Assembly (NCBI RefSeq): GCF_018449795.1 | Contig: NZ_JAAVVE010000017.1 | Location: forward strand, 1-64,000 | Source: Sphingomonas sp. dw_22 | Lineage (GTDB): Bacteria; Pseudomonadota; Alphaproteobacteria; Sphingomonadales; Sphingomonadaceae | Direction of reading: 5' to 3' | DNA length: 64,000 bases | Shown: positions 45,606-56,837 of the stretch, piece after piece | How positions within the stretch are numbered: the stretch's first letter is position 1 | Layout: each line of letters starts with the position of its first letter | The notes under the pieces: generated by a model | Database searches by the model: none | The model's input: only the letters and a program-made list of their open reading frames with translations | What the model was told of the DNA's origin: nothing | Translations under genes and position numbers: made by a program

Positions 45606-46205
45606 ATGCTCCTGCCGCTCGCCCTCCTGACCGGGATATTCGCGCCACAGACCGCGCTTGAGCGCGAGGTTCTTGCCGAGATCAATTTCGCGCGGACCCA
45701 GCCCCATCACTATGCCGAACGCCTTCGCGACTATCGCGCCCGCTTTCGCGGCAAGGTGGTGCGCTATCCCGGCAATCCGTCTGGCCTTCTGACCAAGGAA
45801 GGGACGCGCGCGGTCGATGAGGCGATCGCCTTTCTGGAGCGGCAGGCCCCGCTCCCGCCGCTCGCCTTCGCGCCGCTGCTCCCGCGCACCGCCGGCGATC
45901 ATGTCGCCGAACAGGGACCGGGCGGCGCCACCGGCCACCTTTCGAAGGACGGCGCCAATCCGCGCGACCGCGCCAGGCGCCGGGGCGGTGGCGCCTATGT
46001 GGCCGAGGCGATCACCTATGGCCCGCCGACCGCGCCGGAAGTCGTGCGCCAGTTCATCGTCGATGACGATGTGCCGGGCCGCGGCCATCGCAGGACGCTG
46101 TTCGCCGCCGAGATGCGCTTCGCCGGCGCCGCATGCGGTTCGCACAAAATCTATCGGGTGATGTGCGTGGTGGAGTTCGGGCGCACTCCGACCGGCGTTT
46201 ATTGA
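45606..46205 (+). CDS. CAP-domain (SCP/PR-1-like) exported protein, copy 1
   Basis: 199 residues. Short hydrophobic leader MLLPLALLTGIFA, then a CAP-type fold: REVLAEINFARTQPHHYAERL, DHVAEQG, GATGHLSKDG (CAP His), and VVRQFIVDDDVPGRGHRRTLF. The GHR/HRR block corresponds to the second CAP His motif. GGAGA lies 9 nt before ATG 45606. It is a tandem paralogue of the next gene. CAP proteins occur outside cells; the role is unknown. Confidence 0.85.
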   Translation: MLLPLALLTGIFAPQTALEREVLAEINFARTQPHHYAERLRDYRARFRGKVVRYPGNPSGLLTKEGTRAVDEAIAFLERQAPLPPLAFAPLLPRTAGDHVAEQGPGGATGHLSKDGANPRDRARRRGGGAYVAEAITYGPPTAPEVVRQFIVDDDVPGRGHRRTLFAAEMRFAGAACGSHKIYRVMCVVEFGRTPTGVY

Positions 46206-46312
46206 ATGCCTCCCCTTGCCTTTTCAGGTGCTTAAGAGGAGAATTCCGTCCTGATCGATGCTCCGCCGTGCGCGACGGAGCGTGATCGCGTAACCCGGGG
46301 GAACCCTTTAAA

Positions 46313-46990
46313 GTGTCCAGGCTTGGCCGTTTTGGCACCGTCCTTCTCGGCGCGTGCTCGATATTGCTGACGGCGGCGAGCGACCGCCCTTCGCTTGAGG
46401 CGCAGGTGCTCGCCGAGATCAATTTCGCGCGCCAGCATCCGCAGGAATATGCCGAGGATCTGCGCGAATATCGCCGCTATTTCGACGGACGGCTACTCTA
46501 CCTCCCCGGCGACCCGAACGGCGTCATCACCAATGAAGGCACCGACGCGGTCGATGAGGCGATCGACTTTCTCGAGCGCCAGGCACCCCTGCCCCCGCTC
46601 GGCCGTGGTGCGCTGCTCCAGCTGGCCGCCCGCGACCATGCCGGCGAGCTGGGACTGACCGGCGCCAACGGCCATCTTTCGCCCGACGGCGCCTCGCCCG
46701 GCGAGCGCGTCCGCCGCCGGGGCGGCGACATCTATGTCGGCGAAGGCATTTCCTATGGCCATGACCGGGCCGATGCGATCGTCCGCCAGCTCATCGTCGA
46801 TGACGGCGTGCGCGGCCGCGGCCACCGCGCGCTGCTGTTCAACGGCGCCTTCCGCTATGCCGGCATCGGCTGCGGCGGCCATCGCCGCTACGGCAATATC
46901 TGCGTCGTCGATTTCAGCGGCACGATCAACGGCGCCCCGGCGCTGCCCGGCCTGGCGAGCAGGGGCCGGACGACCGGCAAGACCCGCTGA
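46313..46990 (+). CDS. CAP-domain exported protein, copy 2
   Basis: 225 residues, paralogous to the gene at 45606: AQVLAEINFARQHPQEYAEDL, YLPGDPNGVITNEGTDAVDEAI, FLERQAPLPPL, GANGHLSPDG, and IVDDGVRGRGHRALLFNG align directly. A hydrophobic N-terminus (TVLLGACSILLTA) with one Cys could be a lipoprotein or signal peptide. GTG start. A basic C-terminal tail is unique to this copy. Confidence 0.85.
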   Translation: MSRLGRFGTVLLGACSILLTAASDRPSLEAQVLAEINFARQHPQEYAEDLREYRRYFDGRLLYLPGDPNGVITNEGTDAVDEAIDFLERQAPLPPLGRGALLQLAARDHAGELGLTGANGHLSPDGASPGERVRRRGGDIYVGEGISYGHDRADAIVRQLIVDDGVRGRGHRALLFNGAFRYAGIGCGGHRRYGNICVVDFSGTINGAPALPGLASRGRTTGKTR

Positions 46991-46998
46991 GCGGCGTC

Positions 46999-48768
46999 TT
47001 ACTTCCGCCCGAACAGCTTTTCGATGTCGCCGTGCGCGAGCTTCACCCAGGTCGGGCGGCCATGATTGCACTGGCCCGAATGCGGCGTGACCTCCATCTC
47101 GCGAAGCAGCGCGTTCATCTCCGCCACCGAGAGCACGCGGCCGGCCCGAACCGACCCGTGACAGGCCATGGTCGCAGCGACGTGATCGAGCTTCTCCTTC
47201 AGCGACAGCGCCTCGTCGAAGCTGGCGAGTTCGTCGGCCAGATCGGTGACCAGGCCGTGGACGTCGCCGGTGCCGAGCGCCGCGGGGACGGCGCGTACCA
47301 GCATCGCGCGCGGGCCGAAACGCTCCAGCTCCAAGCCGAACTGGGTCAGTTCCTCGATCCGGGCTTCCAGCCGGTCGCAGCCGGGTTCGTCGAGTTCGAC
47401 GACTTCGGCGAGGAGCAGCGCCTGGCTCGCCACACCGCCATTGGTCATCGCCCGGCGCATCCGTTCGAGCACGAGCCGCTCATGCGCGGCGTGCTGGTCG
47501 ACCAGCACCAGCCCGTCCTCCGCCTCGGCGACGATATAGGTCTTGGCGACCTGGCCGCGCGCGACGCCGAGCGGAAACTGGATCGTCTCGGGAACCGGGG
47601 CATAGGCCGGCTCGGCACGCGCCTGGGGCGGCGGGGTGAGGAAGGTCGGGCGGCGGTCGTGGACGACAGCAGCGCCTACGGGAGCCGGCGTCGTGTCCCG
47701 GTAATCCCAAAGCTGCTGCGGTGGCGCCTCGGGCTCGCTTTGCCACATCCCCAGCGCCGCCTCGCTAGGCCGCTGGACGCTGCGGTGCCCAGCCTCGTCG
47801 AGCGCACGGCGCAGGCCGCTGACGATCAATCCGCGCGCCAGCGCCGGATCGCGGAAGCGCACCTCGGTCTTGGCCGGATGGACGTTCACGTCCACCGCAT
47901 CGGCCGGCACGTCGAGGAACAGCGCCACCACTGGATGCCGATCACGCGCCAGCATCTCCGCATAGGCGCCGCGCACCGCGCCGGCGAGCAGGCGATCCTT
48001 CACCGGCCTCCCGTTGACGAACAGATATTGGTGGTCCGCCACCCCGCGATTGAAGGTCGGCAGCCCGGCGACGCCGCCCAGCACCAGCCCCTCGCGCGCG
48101 AAGTCGATCGCCACGCTGTTGTCGAACAACGCCCGGTCGGTGAGCGCCGCCACGCGCTCGGGCCGGGTCTCGCCCCCCTGGACGGAGAGCACCCGCCGCC
48201 CGTCATGCTCGACCGAAAAGGCGATGTCGGGCCGCGCCATCGCGAGGCGCTTCACCACGTCGAGGCTGGCACCATATTCGGCCCGCGCCGAGCGCAGGAA
48301 CTTGCGCCGCGCCGGCACGCGGGCGAACAGATCCTCGACCAGCACGCGCGTACCGGGCGGCAGCGCGGCGGGGCCTTCGGAGACGCGTGTGCCGTTATCG
48401 ACGGTCAGCGCCCAGCCTTCCGCCCCGCGCACGCGGCTCTCCATCGTCAGCCGCGCGACGCTGGCGATCGACGGCAGCGCCTCGCCGCGGAAACCCAACG
48501 TCGTGACCTGATCGATCGCATCGTCGGGCAGCTTGGAGGTGGCGTGGCGCTCCAATGCGAGCGCCATTTCGGGCGGCGACATGCCGCATCCGTCATCGAT
48601 CACTTCGATGCGTTCGGTGCCGCCGGCCTGGAGACGCACGGCGATCCGCGTGGCGCCGGCATCGACGGCGTTTTCGACCAGTTCCTTCAACGCGCTGGCG
48701 GGGCGTTCGACCACTTCCCCGGCCGCGATCCGATTGACAAGATGCTCAGGTAGACGACGTATTGACAT
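46999..48768 (-). CDS. mutL: DNA mismatch repair protein MutL (endonuclease type)
   Basis: 589 residues. N-terminal GHKL ATPase: MSIRRLPEHLVNRIAAGEV, ELVENAVDAGAT (N box), DDGCGM, TLGFRGEALPSIASVARL. The C-terminal domain carries the nicking motif DQHAAHERLVLE (DQHAx2Ex4E), as expected in bacteria without MutH. ATG 48768 is used; the frame extends further but not in conserved fashion. Divergent from mreB. Confidence 0.95.
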   Translation of the reverse strand: MSIRRLPEHLVNRIAAGEVVERPASALKELVENAVDAGATRIAVRLQAGGTERIEVIDDGCGMSPPEMALALERHATSKLPDDAIDQVTTLGFRGEALPSIASVARLTMESRVRGAEGWALTVDNGTRVSEGPAALPPGTRVLVEDLFARVPARRKFLRSARAEYGASLDVVKRLAMARPDIAFSVEHDGRRVLSVQGGETRPERVAALTDRALFDNSVAIDFAREGLVLGGVAGLPTFNRGVADHQYLFVNGRPVKDRLLAGAVRGAYAEMLARDRHPVVALFLDVPADAVDVNVHPAKTEVRFRDPALARGLIVSGLRRALDEAGHRSVQRPSEAALGMWQSEPEAPPQQLWDYRDTTPAPVGAAVVHDRRPTFLTPPPQARAEPAYAPVPETIQFPLGVARGQVAKTYIVAEAEDGLVLVDQHAAHERLVLERMRRAMTNGGVASQALLLAEVVELDEPGCDRLEARIEELTQFGLELERFGPRAMLVRAVPAALGTGDVHGLVTDLADELASFDEALSLKEKLDHVAATMACHGSVRAGRVLSVAEMNALLREMEVTPHSGQCNHGRPTWVKLAHGDIEKLFGRK

Positions 48769-48914
48769 GGCAGTCGCTGTAGCCCAAGCGACGGCATCCC
48801 GCGACCCGCATCCGCATGGCACCAGGCCGGATTTTTCGTCCGTCCCGGAGGGTCCGGGCTAAAAAATTGTGCGAACAGCCGGCGGCGGGGCGCCCGCGTG
48901 GCAGGACGGATTAA

Positions 48915-49958
<1,044 letters not shown>

Positions 49959-49970
49959 AGGGCGAAGGAG

Positions 49971-50861
49971 ATGGCGCCGCCACGCAACCGGCGCCCGGGA
50001 TTTTCGCGGCGGGCGCAATATGGGCTCTTCCTGGGATATGTGATCGCAGTCGGCGGCGCATTGGTGGGGGCGGCGCTGCTGCTGATCTCCACCTTCAATC
50101 CGCCCGCCTTTGCGGCGCTGCGCAGCACGCTGGCCGAGATCACCACGCCGGTCTCCTCCGGCTTCGCCTGGGTGCGGAACGGCATCGCCGGCGTGCCGGG
50201 CGGCATCGCGAGCTATTTCGGCGTGCGTTCGGAGAATGCGCGGCTGAAGGCGAAGGTGGCGACCGATGAGAAGCTGGTCGTGGACGCCCGCACGCTCACC
50301 CGCGAGAACGAACGACTGCGCGCCATGCTCAAGCTGCGCGACGTCGCGCCCAATATCGTGGTCGTGGCGCGGCTGGTGAACTCCACCGCGTCGAGCACGC
50401 GCCGCTATGCGACGCTCAATGCCGGCTCATGGCAAGGCGTGCGGCACGGCCAGCCCGTGCGCGAGCCCGACGGGCTGATCGGCCAGGTGATCGAGACCGG
50501 CCCCAACACCTCGCGCGTGCTGCTGGTCGTCGATGCCGAGAGCATCGTGCCCGTCCGCCGCGTGCGCGACGGCGTGCCCGCGATCGCATCGGGTCGCGGC
50601 GACGGCATGATCGACATCCGCTCGGCGAGCGTCGCGAACATGCTGTTCCAGCCCGGCGACACCTTCGTCACCTCCGGCACCGGCGGCGTCTTCCCGCCGG
50701 ACATTCCGGTGGCGCGCATCGTCAAGACCGCGCGCGACCTGGCGCTGGCCGAGCCCAGCGCCAATCCCAATTCGCTCGATTTCGCGATGGTGCAGCAGGT
50801 CTTCCTGGCCGAGCCCCCGCCCGCCCCTGCCCCAACGCCCGCGCCCAAGGGGAAGAAGTGA
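49971..50861 (+). CDS. mreC: Rod shape-determining protein MreC
   Basis: Bitopic scaffold in the periplasm, 296 residues. Membrane helix about 19-42, a coiled coil at about 85-120 (ARLKAKVATDEKLV, TRENERLRAMLKLRD), then a beta-barrel domain. The Pro/Ala-rich tail PPPAPAPTPAPKGKK ends it. It overlaps mreD by 4 bp. Confidence 0.94.
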   Translation: MAPPRNRRPGFSRRAQYGLFLGYVIAVGGALVGAALLLISTFNPPAFAALRSTLAEITTPVSSGFAWVRNGIAGVPGGIASYFGVRSENARLKAKVATDEKLVVDARTLTRENERLRAMLKLRDVAPNIVVVARLVNSTASSTRRYATLNAGSWQGVRHGQPVREPDGLIGQVIETGPNTSRVLLVVDAESIVPVRRVRDGVPAIASGRGDGMIDIRSASVANMLFQPGDTFVTSGTGGVFPPDIPVARIVKTARDLALAEPSANPNSLDFAMVQQVFLAEPPPAPAPTPAPKGKK

Positions 50862-51370
50862 GCCCCGTCGAATATGTCGGGCTGGGAGAGGCCGAGCGGA
50901 AGCCGCGCGCGCGCTGGCTCGCGCCGCTCTCGGTGATGCTCGGTTCGCTGGTGACGCTGCTGCCCGTCGTCGCTGTCGTGCCCTTCCTGCCGCCCTTCGG
51001 GCTGCTGATGCTGCTCGGCTGGCGCATGCTGCGGCCGGATGCGATGCGCGTCTGGGCGCCGGTCCCGCTCGGTTTCTTCGACGATCTGGTGAGCGGCCAG
51101 CCTTTGGGATCGGCGATGCTGCTTTGGACGCTGTGCGGGCTGATGGTGGACGTGCTAGACACTCGCCTCGTGTGGCGTGATTTCTGGCAGGATTGGCTGA
51201 TCGTCTCCGGCGCCGTCGGGTTCTGCCTGATCGCGGGACGATTGCTCGCGGCCCCGTTCAGCGCCCATGTCGATACCGCGATGCTGTTCCAGATCCTCGC
51301 CTCCGCGCTGCTCTATCCGCTGGTCGCCCGGATCTGCTCCGGGCTCGATCGCGACGCGCGGAAGGTCTGA
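50858..51370 (+). CDS. mreD: Rod shape-determining protein MreD
   Basis: Polytopic membrane protein, 170 residues, five likely helices (about 28-52, 55-75, 88-106, 118-136, 142-160). GTG start in the mreC stop (GTGA). Function as elongasome subunit is from family and position. Confidence 0.88.
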   Translation: MSPVEYVGLGEAERKPRARWLAPLSVMLGSLVTLLPVVAVVPFLPPFGLLMLLGWRMLRPDAMRVWAPVPLGFFDDLVSGQPLGSAMLLWTLCGLMVDVLDTRLVWRDFWQDWLIVSGAVGFCLIAGRLLAAPFSAHVDTAMLFQILASALLYPLVARICSGLDRDARKV

Positions 51371-51373
51371 GCG

Positions 51374-53404
51374 ATGGCCCGCATCACCGAAGCCACCCAG
51401 ACCTACAGCTTCTCGCGCCGGGCGGTGGTGCTCGGCGCCGCGCAGGGCGCCGTCGCGATGGTGCTCGCCGGGCGGATGACCTGGCTCTCGGTGTTCGAGA
51501 ATGAGCGCTACCGGCTGATGGCCGAGAGCAACCGCGTGAACCTGACGCTCACGCCGCCCCGGCGCGGCTGGATCGTCGATCGCAAGGGCATGCCGCTCGC
51601 CAACAACCGCACCGATTTCCGCGTCGACCTGATCCCCGATCGGATCGAGGACAAGGACAAGGTGCTCGGCACGCTTACCCAGATCCTTGGCCTCACCGCC
51701 GAGGACATCGCCCGCATCGAGACCGACCTGAAGCGCGCCGCCGGCTTCCAGCCGGTGCAGGTGATGGAGAATCTCGACTGGGACCGGTTCGCCGCCGTCA
51801 GCGTGCGGTTGCCCGAACTGCCCGGCGTCGCCCCCACCCGCGGCTATGCGCGCAATTATCCGCTGGGCGCCGCGATCGGCCATCTTGTCGGCTATGTCGG
51901 CGCCGCCTCGGCCGAGCAATTCAAGAAGGAAAAGGATCCCCTGCTCGTCACGCCCGGCTTCAAGCTGGGCAAGGACGCCCTGGAGAAGACGCTGGAGCCG
52001 CAGCTGCGCGGCGCGCCGGGCGCCAAGCGGGTGGAAGTCACCGCGCATGGCCGGCTCGTCCGCGAGCTCGAGACGCGGGCCGACAGGCCGGGCGCGAACG
52101 TGCGGCTCACGATCGACGCAGGGCTCCAGGAATATGCCGCGCGGCGACTGGGCACCAATTCGGGCTCGGCGGTCGTCATCGATGTCGAGAATGGCGACAT
52201 CCTCGCGATGGTCTCGATGCCGTCCTACGATCCCAACAGCTTTTCCGACGGCATCAGCCAGAGCGAATGGAAGATGCTGTCGGAGGATGACCACGTCCCC
52301 TTGATGAACAAGGTGCTGCAGGGCCTGTATCCGCCCGGCTCCACGGTCAAGCCGATGAACGGCCTGGCGCTGATGCAGGCCGGCGTCGATCCGCATGCAC
52401 GGGTGACCTGCACCGGGGCGATGCGCGTCGGCAACGGCGTGTTCCATTGCCACAAGAAACGGGGGCATGGTCCGCTCGATCTCAAGAACGCGATCATGCA
52501 GAGCTGCGACATCTATTTCTACGAAATGGTGCGCCGCGCGGGCTATGACGCGATCGCTCCCGTTGCCCGCTCGCTCGGGCTCGGCGAGAAGTTCGACCTT
52601 CCCTTCAGCACCCAGCGCTACGGCACCGTCCCGGACAGTGCCTGGAAGCTCAAGCGCTACAAGCATCCCTGGACCGTGGCGGATTCGCTCAACGCCTCGA
52701 TCGGCCAGGGCTATGTGCTCGCCAATCCGCTCCAGCTCGCGGTGATGGCGAGCCGCATCGCATCGGGCCGGGCGCTCGCGCCGCGGCTGCTTGCCGGGCT
52801 GCCGGTGCAGGAGGCACCGCTACTCGCCTCGACGCCGGAGCAGCTCGCGATCGTCCGCGACGCGATGTTCGGCGTGGTCAATGCAGGCGGCACCGGCGGC
52901 GCAAGCCGTCTGCAGGTGCCCGGCATCACGCTGGGCGCCAAGACCGGCACCGCGCAGGTGCGCCGCATCACCATGGCCGAGCGCCGTTCCGGCGTGCTCA
53001 AGAACGCCTCCCTGCCCTTCAAGCTGCGCGACCATGCGCTGTTCATCTGCTTCGCGCCGGTGGAGAACCCCAAATATGCCGCGGCGATCGTGCTCGAGCA
53101 TAACGGCCACACCGTGCGCAACCTCGACACTCCGATGATCGGCCGCGACATCATGACCTTCCTGTTCGATCGCGACCGCGCGATCAAATCGCTCCACGAA
53201 GTCGAGCCGACCTGGGGCGGCGACTATCGCGCCCGCGCCGCCGCCCAGGCCGAAGCCTTCAAGGCCGCGCAGAGCACCCCGCCCCCGCCCACGCCCGAAG
53301 ACGCAGCGGAAGCCGCCAGCAATGTCGCCTCGGAAGCCGCCAACGCCGCCGCCAACACCACCGACAGCGATGTCGCGCCGGTCGGCAGCGCGGACATCGA
53401 CTGA
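51374..53404 (+). CDS. mrdA: Penicillin-binding protein 2
   Basis: Monofunctional transpeptidase for elongation, 676 residues. N-terminal TM helix (about 14-40), PBP dimerisation domain, then catalytic SxxK in PPGSTVKP (Ser323), SCD (third residue of SxN) and KTG in LGAKTGTAQV. The last 50 residues are Ala-rich low complexity. It overlaps rodA by one base. Confidence 0.96.
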   Translation: MARITEATQTYSFSRRAVVLGAAQGAVAMVLAGRMTWLSVFENERYRLMAESNRVNLTLTPPRRGWIVDRKGMPLANNRTDFRVDLIPDRIEDKDKVLGTLTQILGLTAEDIARIETDLKRAAGFQPVQVMENLDWDRFAAVSVRLPELPGVAPTRGYARNYPLGAAIGHLVGYVGAASAEQFKKEKDPLLVTPGFKLGKDALEKTLEPQLRGAPGAKRVEVTAHGRLVRELETRADRPGANVRLTIDAGLQEYAARRLGTNSGSAVVIDVENGDILAMVSMPSYDPNSFSDGISQSEWKMLSEDDHVPLMNKVLQGLYPPGSTVKPMNGLALMQAGVDPHARVTCTGAMRVGNGVFHCHKKRGHGPLDLKNAIMQSCDIYFYEMVRRAGYDAIAPVARSLGLGEKFDLPFSTQRYGTVPDSAWKLKRYKHPWTVADSLNASIGQGYVLANPLQLAVMASRIASGRALAPRLLAGLPVQEAPLLASTPEQLAIVRDAMFGVVNAGGTGGASRLQVPGITLGAKTGTAQVRRITMAERRSGVLKNASLPFKLRDHALFICFAPVENPKYAAAIVLEHNGHTVRNLDTPMIGRDIMTFLFDRDRAIKSLHEVEPTWGGDYRARAAAQAEAFKAAQSTPPPPTPEDAAEAASNVASEAANAAANTTDSDVAPVGSADID

Positions 53405-54522
53405 TGGCTTCGATCGGCCCGGGCATCGTCCCGCAACCCCTGATGCAGCTTCCGTGGCGCGTGATCCTGCTCGTGCTCGCAATCGGCAGCTTCGGGCTGG
53501 TCGTGCTCTATTCGGCCGCGGGAGGACATGTGCAGCCCTGGGCCTTCTCGCAGGGCGTCCGCTTCCTCGCCTTCCTGGTGATGGCGATCGGGCTGTCGCG
53601 CGTGCCCGAGAGCTTCTGGGCGCTCAGCGCCTTCCCCATCTATGCGGTGATCGTCATCATGCTCGTCGGCGTCGAGGCGCTGGGCGCGGTGGCGGGGGGC
53701 AGCCAGCGATGGCTCGATCTCGGGATCATCCGGCTCCAGCCCTCCGAGCTGATGAAGCCGGCGATCGTGCTCACCATGGCCCGCTTCTACGAGATCCTGC
53801 CTGCCGCGGAGATACGCAAGTTCGGCGCGATCTGGCCCGCCGCGGTGCTGATCGGGCTCCCCGCGGGCCTGGTGATGCTCCAGCCGGACCTCGGCACCGC
53901 GCTGATGATTACCGGCTGCGGCGTGATGGTCGTGTTCCTCGCCGGCGTGCCGCTGCGGCTCTTCATCGGCGGCGCTCTGGCGCTGGCGGTCTCGGCGCCG
54001 CTCGCGGTCAATTTCGTGCTCCACGACTATCAGCGCAACCGCGTACTGATCTTCATGAACCCCGAGAGCGATCCGCTCGGCACCGGCTATCACATCACCC
54101 AGTCGAAGATCGCGATCGGATCGGGCGGCATCTTCGGCAAGGGCTTCCTGAACGGCACCCAGAGCCATCTCGACTATCTGCCCGAGGGCCAGACCGATTT
54201 CGCGCTGGCGACGATGATGGAGGAATGGGGGCTGATGGGCGGCGTGTTCCTGATCCTCACCTTCGGCGCGCTGATCTGGTGGGGTATCGGCGTGAGCCTG
54301 CGCGCCAAGAGCCGGTTCGGCCGGCTGACGGCGGCGGGACTTTCGGGGACGATCTTCCTCTATGTCTCGATCAACATGGCGATGGTGATGGGCCTGGCGC
54401 CGGTGGTGGGCGTGCCGCTGCCGCTGATAAGCTTCGGCGGGACGGCCGTGATGACCTTCATGATCTGCCTCGGAATCCTCATGTCGATCGACCGCGAGAG
54501 CCGCCGCGTGCAGCGCTGGTAA
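53404..54522 (+). CDS. rodA: Rod shape protein RodA (SEDS glycosyltransferase)
   Basis: Polymerises lipid II with PBP2, 372 residues, about ten membrane segments. SEDS signatures RWLDLGIIRLQPSELMKP, QPDLGTALM and HLDYLPEGQTDFALAT with the catalytic Asp. Final gene of the elongation operon. Confidence 0.96.
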   Translation: MASIGPGIVPQPLMQLPWRVILLVLAIGSFGLVVLYSAAGGHVQPWAFSQGVRFLAFLVMAIGLSRVPESFWALSAFPIYAVIVIMLVGVEALGAVAGGSQRWLDLGIIRLQPSELMKPAIVLTMARFYEILPAAEIRKFGAIWPAAVLIGLPAGLVMLQPDLGTALMITGCGVMVVFLAGVPLRLFIGGALALAVSAPLAVNFVLHDYQRNRVLIFMNPESDPLGTGYHITQSKIAIGSGGIFGKGFLNGTQSHLDYLPEGQTDFALATMMEEWGLMGGVFLILTFGALIWWGIGVSLRAKSRFGRLTAAGLSGTIFLYVSINMAMVMGLAPVVGVPLPLISFGGTAVMTFMICLGILMSIDRESRRVQRW

Positions 54523-54624
54523 GTTTTTCGGAATTTTGGGGTTTACAATGCCGAGAAACGGGTGCTAACGGCGCCCCTCCAACGCGGTGGCGCCCTTACC
54601 AAAGGCGCCTTTCTCGCCCGGAAT

Positions 54625-54700
<76 letters not shown>

Positions 54701-54735
54701 TTTTTTCGTTTAAATTCAACGAGCTATCGCTAACC

Positions 54736-54762
54736 AGCCGGATTTTTTCCGGCTCTTTTTTT
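54736..54762 (+). terminator. Intrinsic terminator after tRNA-Lys
   Basis: AGCCGG (54736-54741), loop ATTTTTT, CCGGCT (54749-54754), then a T-run to 54762. Confidence 0.85.
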
Positions 54763-55696
54763 GTAAACTGCCTGTAAACCGCCTCCCCGCGGTAGGGCAT
54801 TTGCGCTCGGGAGCCTTGGCGCATCAATAATTTCCCTTTTAAAGGAAACAGTTAACGAAATTCCAAGGCCGCACACCTCCTGCAAACCGGTCAGCTGGTC
54901 CAGATCCACCCGGGCATGGCCAGGGCGCCGAGGGGCGCTCTGCTCACGAAAGGTGGACCATCTAATTTCCATCGTCACATCTCCAAAGTCGACTCGGAAA
55001 CGAGCCATGTGAAGTGAATGGCTCATCCCTTCTTCCGCAACAATGGTGAGGGCACAACAGTGCCGAACATGGGCATTTATATGCCGCTTTTGAGCACTAT
55101 GCTGCCGACAACAGGCATGCTTGCACCCATTCTCTCGACGCTACTTACGAAATCCCATCGTACACACCAATCGATGTGGTGATTACTCACCCACGATTCG
55201 GGCTTCCGTTTGTATTTGAGCGAAACTTTTTTGAGGTCCTTTGACCGGGAGAAATGACGGAAAGTGGGCCGTCAGCTGCCTGGCAGGTTTCAGGCATTAC
55301 AGCGGTTGAAGCGGACCCTCGTTCAGCAAACCCTAGTGCATCACCGCACGGCTTCGAGGCTCATGTCGAGGCTCGACGAAATCGGTGCTGCCAGTCTAAT
55401 ACGAGGTCGCGCTCGTGCGCCTCGTGGTCGACGATGTCCGCAGGCAGGACGATGCGGAAGCGTCCCCGAGCCACATCGATCGTGCCCCCGACCGCCTACA
55501 GGCTCTGAGCAATTCGCCGGCCCCGCGCAATCCGCCACGCAATTCAACGAAATCCAAGCTTCCGACGCTGCTGGCCAAACCGCCCTCGACTCACGGAGTG
55601 ATATGCGCGATGAATCATGCCCGAGACGTGCGCATTCAGCTTGCGCGCCCGACTCCCCGCGTCTATGATTCCGATTCAATTCCGGGGAGGCGTTGC
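54763..55696. other. About 930 bp without a convincing gene (island junction)
   Basis: It begins with a TGTAAAC direct repeat (about 54763 and 54773) and contains an AT-richer stretch at about 55020-55260. A minus frame ending near 54730 (to 55026, MARFRVDFGDVTMEIRW) runs through the terminator and has no family. Short + frames near 55260-55670 overlap the methyltransferase leader. No integrase or remnant is recognisable. The region must hold the promoter of the downstream methyltransferase. Confidence 0.5.
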
Positions 55697-56758
55697 ATGC
55701 TACTCAGCCTCTTCTGCGGGGCCGGCGGACTCGATGTCGGGTTCGAAGCCACCGATTACGACGTCGGCTTGGCGTTCGACCTGCGCAAGGACAGCATCGC
55801 CTCTTACAATCACAACCGCAAGGGTAAACCCGAGCACGGGCACGTCGGGGACGTCTCGCAGCTCACGCTCGCAAAGCTCGACGAGCTCCATGGCGAGGAG
55901 TTCGCGCCGGAGGGCGTGATCGGCGGGCCGCCGTGCCAAAGCTTTAGCCGGGCGAACACAGTCTACTTGGACGCCGATCCCCGGCACTCGCTCCCGCTGG
56001 CCTACGCGGAACTTCTGGGGCGACTGAACGAGCGCAACCCAGTGAAGTTCTTCGTGATGGAGAACGTCACGGGTCTGCTTAGTGAGCGCCATGCGCATCG
56101 GCTCCGACGATATGAGAAGGCCTTCGACGAAGCCGGCTTCTCGCTGAGCCGCGCGGTGCTGCTCGCCACCGACTATTCGACCCCCCAGATCCGCGAGCGC
56201 CTGTTCGTCGTCGGCTTCAACCGCGACCTCTACGGCGAGGCGAAATGGACCCCGCCCGCAACGATCCCGACTGAAGACGGGCGCCGTCCCGACGTTCGCG
56301 GCGCCATCGGTCACCTGCCCGACGCCACCTACTATGAGCGTGGCCTCACGCCGGACCAGATCGCCTTCCACGTCAACCACTGGTGCATGAAGCCAAAGTC
56401 GGCCAAGTTCACGACGCCGGGCGCTCTGATGCCGGGTTATGGCGGCAACCGAAGCTTCAAGACGCTCGCCTGGGACAAGCCGAGCCCGACGGTCGCCTAC
56501 GGTCACCGCGAGGTGCACATCCACCCCAGCTGCACCCGACGCCTCAGTGTCTACGAGGCGATGCTGCTGCAGGGCTTCCCGAGGGACTACGAGCTCACCG
56601 GCAGCCTGTCGTCGCAGATCGTCCAGATCAGCGAGGCGGTGCCGCCGCCCGTCGCGGGCGCGGTCGCACGGTCCGTCCGGGCTCAGATCGCGTGCCTGGA
56701 CGCGGCGCGAGAGGCCCAGCAGCAGCAACCCGAGGTCGAGGCGCGCGCACGCGCCTAG
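55697..56758 (+). CDS. C5-cytosine DNA methyltransferase (Dcm-like)
   Basis: 353 residues. SAM motif I LLSLFCGAGGLDVGFEA, motif IV GGPPCQSFSRAN with catalytic Cys near 80, motif VI FVMENVTGL, motif VIII QIRERLFVVGF, motif IX RRLSVYEAMLLQGFPRDYEL, motif X SEAVPPPVAGAVA. ATG 55697 sits 6 nt after GGGGAGG; an earlier ATG (55610) adds unconserved residues. It is followed by vsr, whose product repairs T:G mismatches from deaminated 5mC at the same site. Recognition sequence cannot be told. Tyr codons are mostly TAC, unlike the core genes. Confidence 0.95.
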   Translation: MLLSLFCGAGGLDVGFEATDYDVGLAFDLRKDSIASYNHNRKGKPEHGHVGDVSQLTLAKLDELHGEEFAPEGVIGGPPCQSFSRANTVYLDADPRHSLPLAYAELLGRLNERNPVKFFVMENVTGLLSERHAHRLRRYEKAFDEAGFSLSRAVLLATDYSTPQIRERLFVVGFNRDLYGEAKWTPPATIPTEDGRRPDVRGAIGHLPDATYYERGLTPDQIAFHVNHWCMKPKSAKFTTPGALMPGYGGNRSFKTLAWDKPSPTVAYGHREVHIHPSCTRRLSVYEAMLLQGFPRDYELTGSLSSQIVQISEAVPPPVAGAVARSVRAQIACLDAAREAQQQQPEVEARARA

Positions 56759-56837
56759 CCCTATCCGGCCTGATTGACGCTCGTGTAGTGCGTCGCCGTC
56801 CACTCTTGAAAGCGCGTGGCGCAGGCCCAAGGTCCGG

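Noticed and set aside
54730-55026. 98-codon minus frame after tRNA-Lys
   Set aside because: It reads through the tRNA terminator, has low complexity and no family resemblance.
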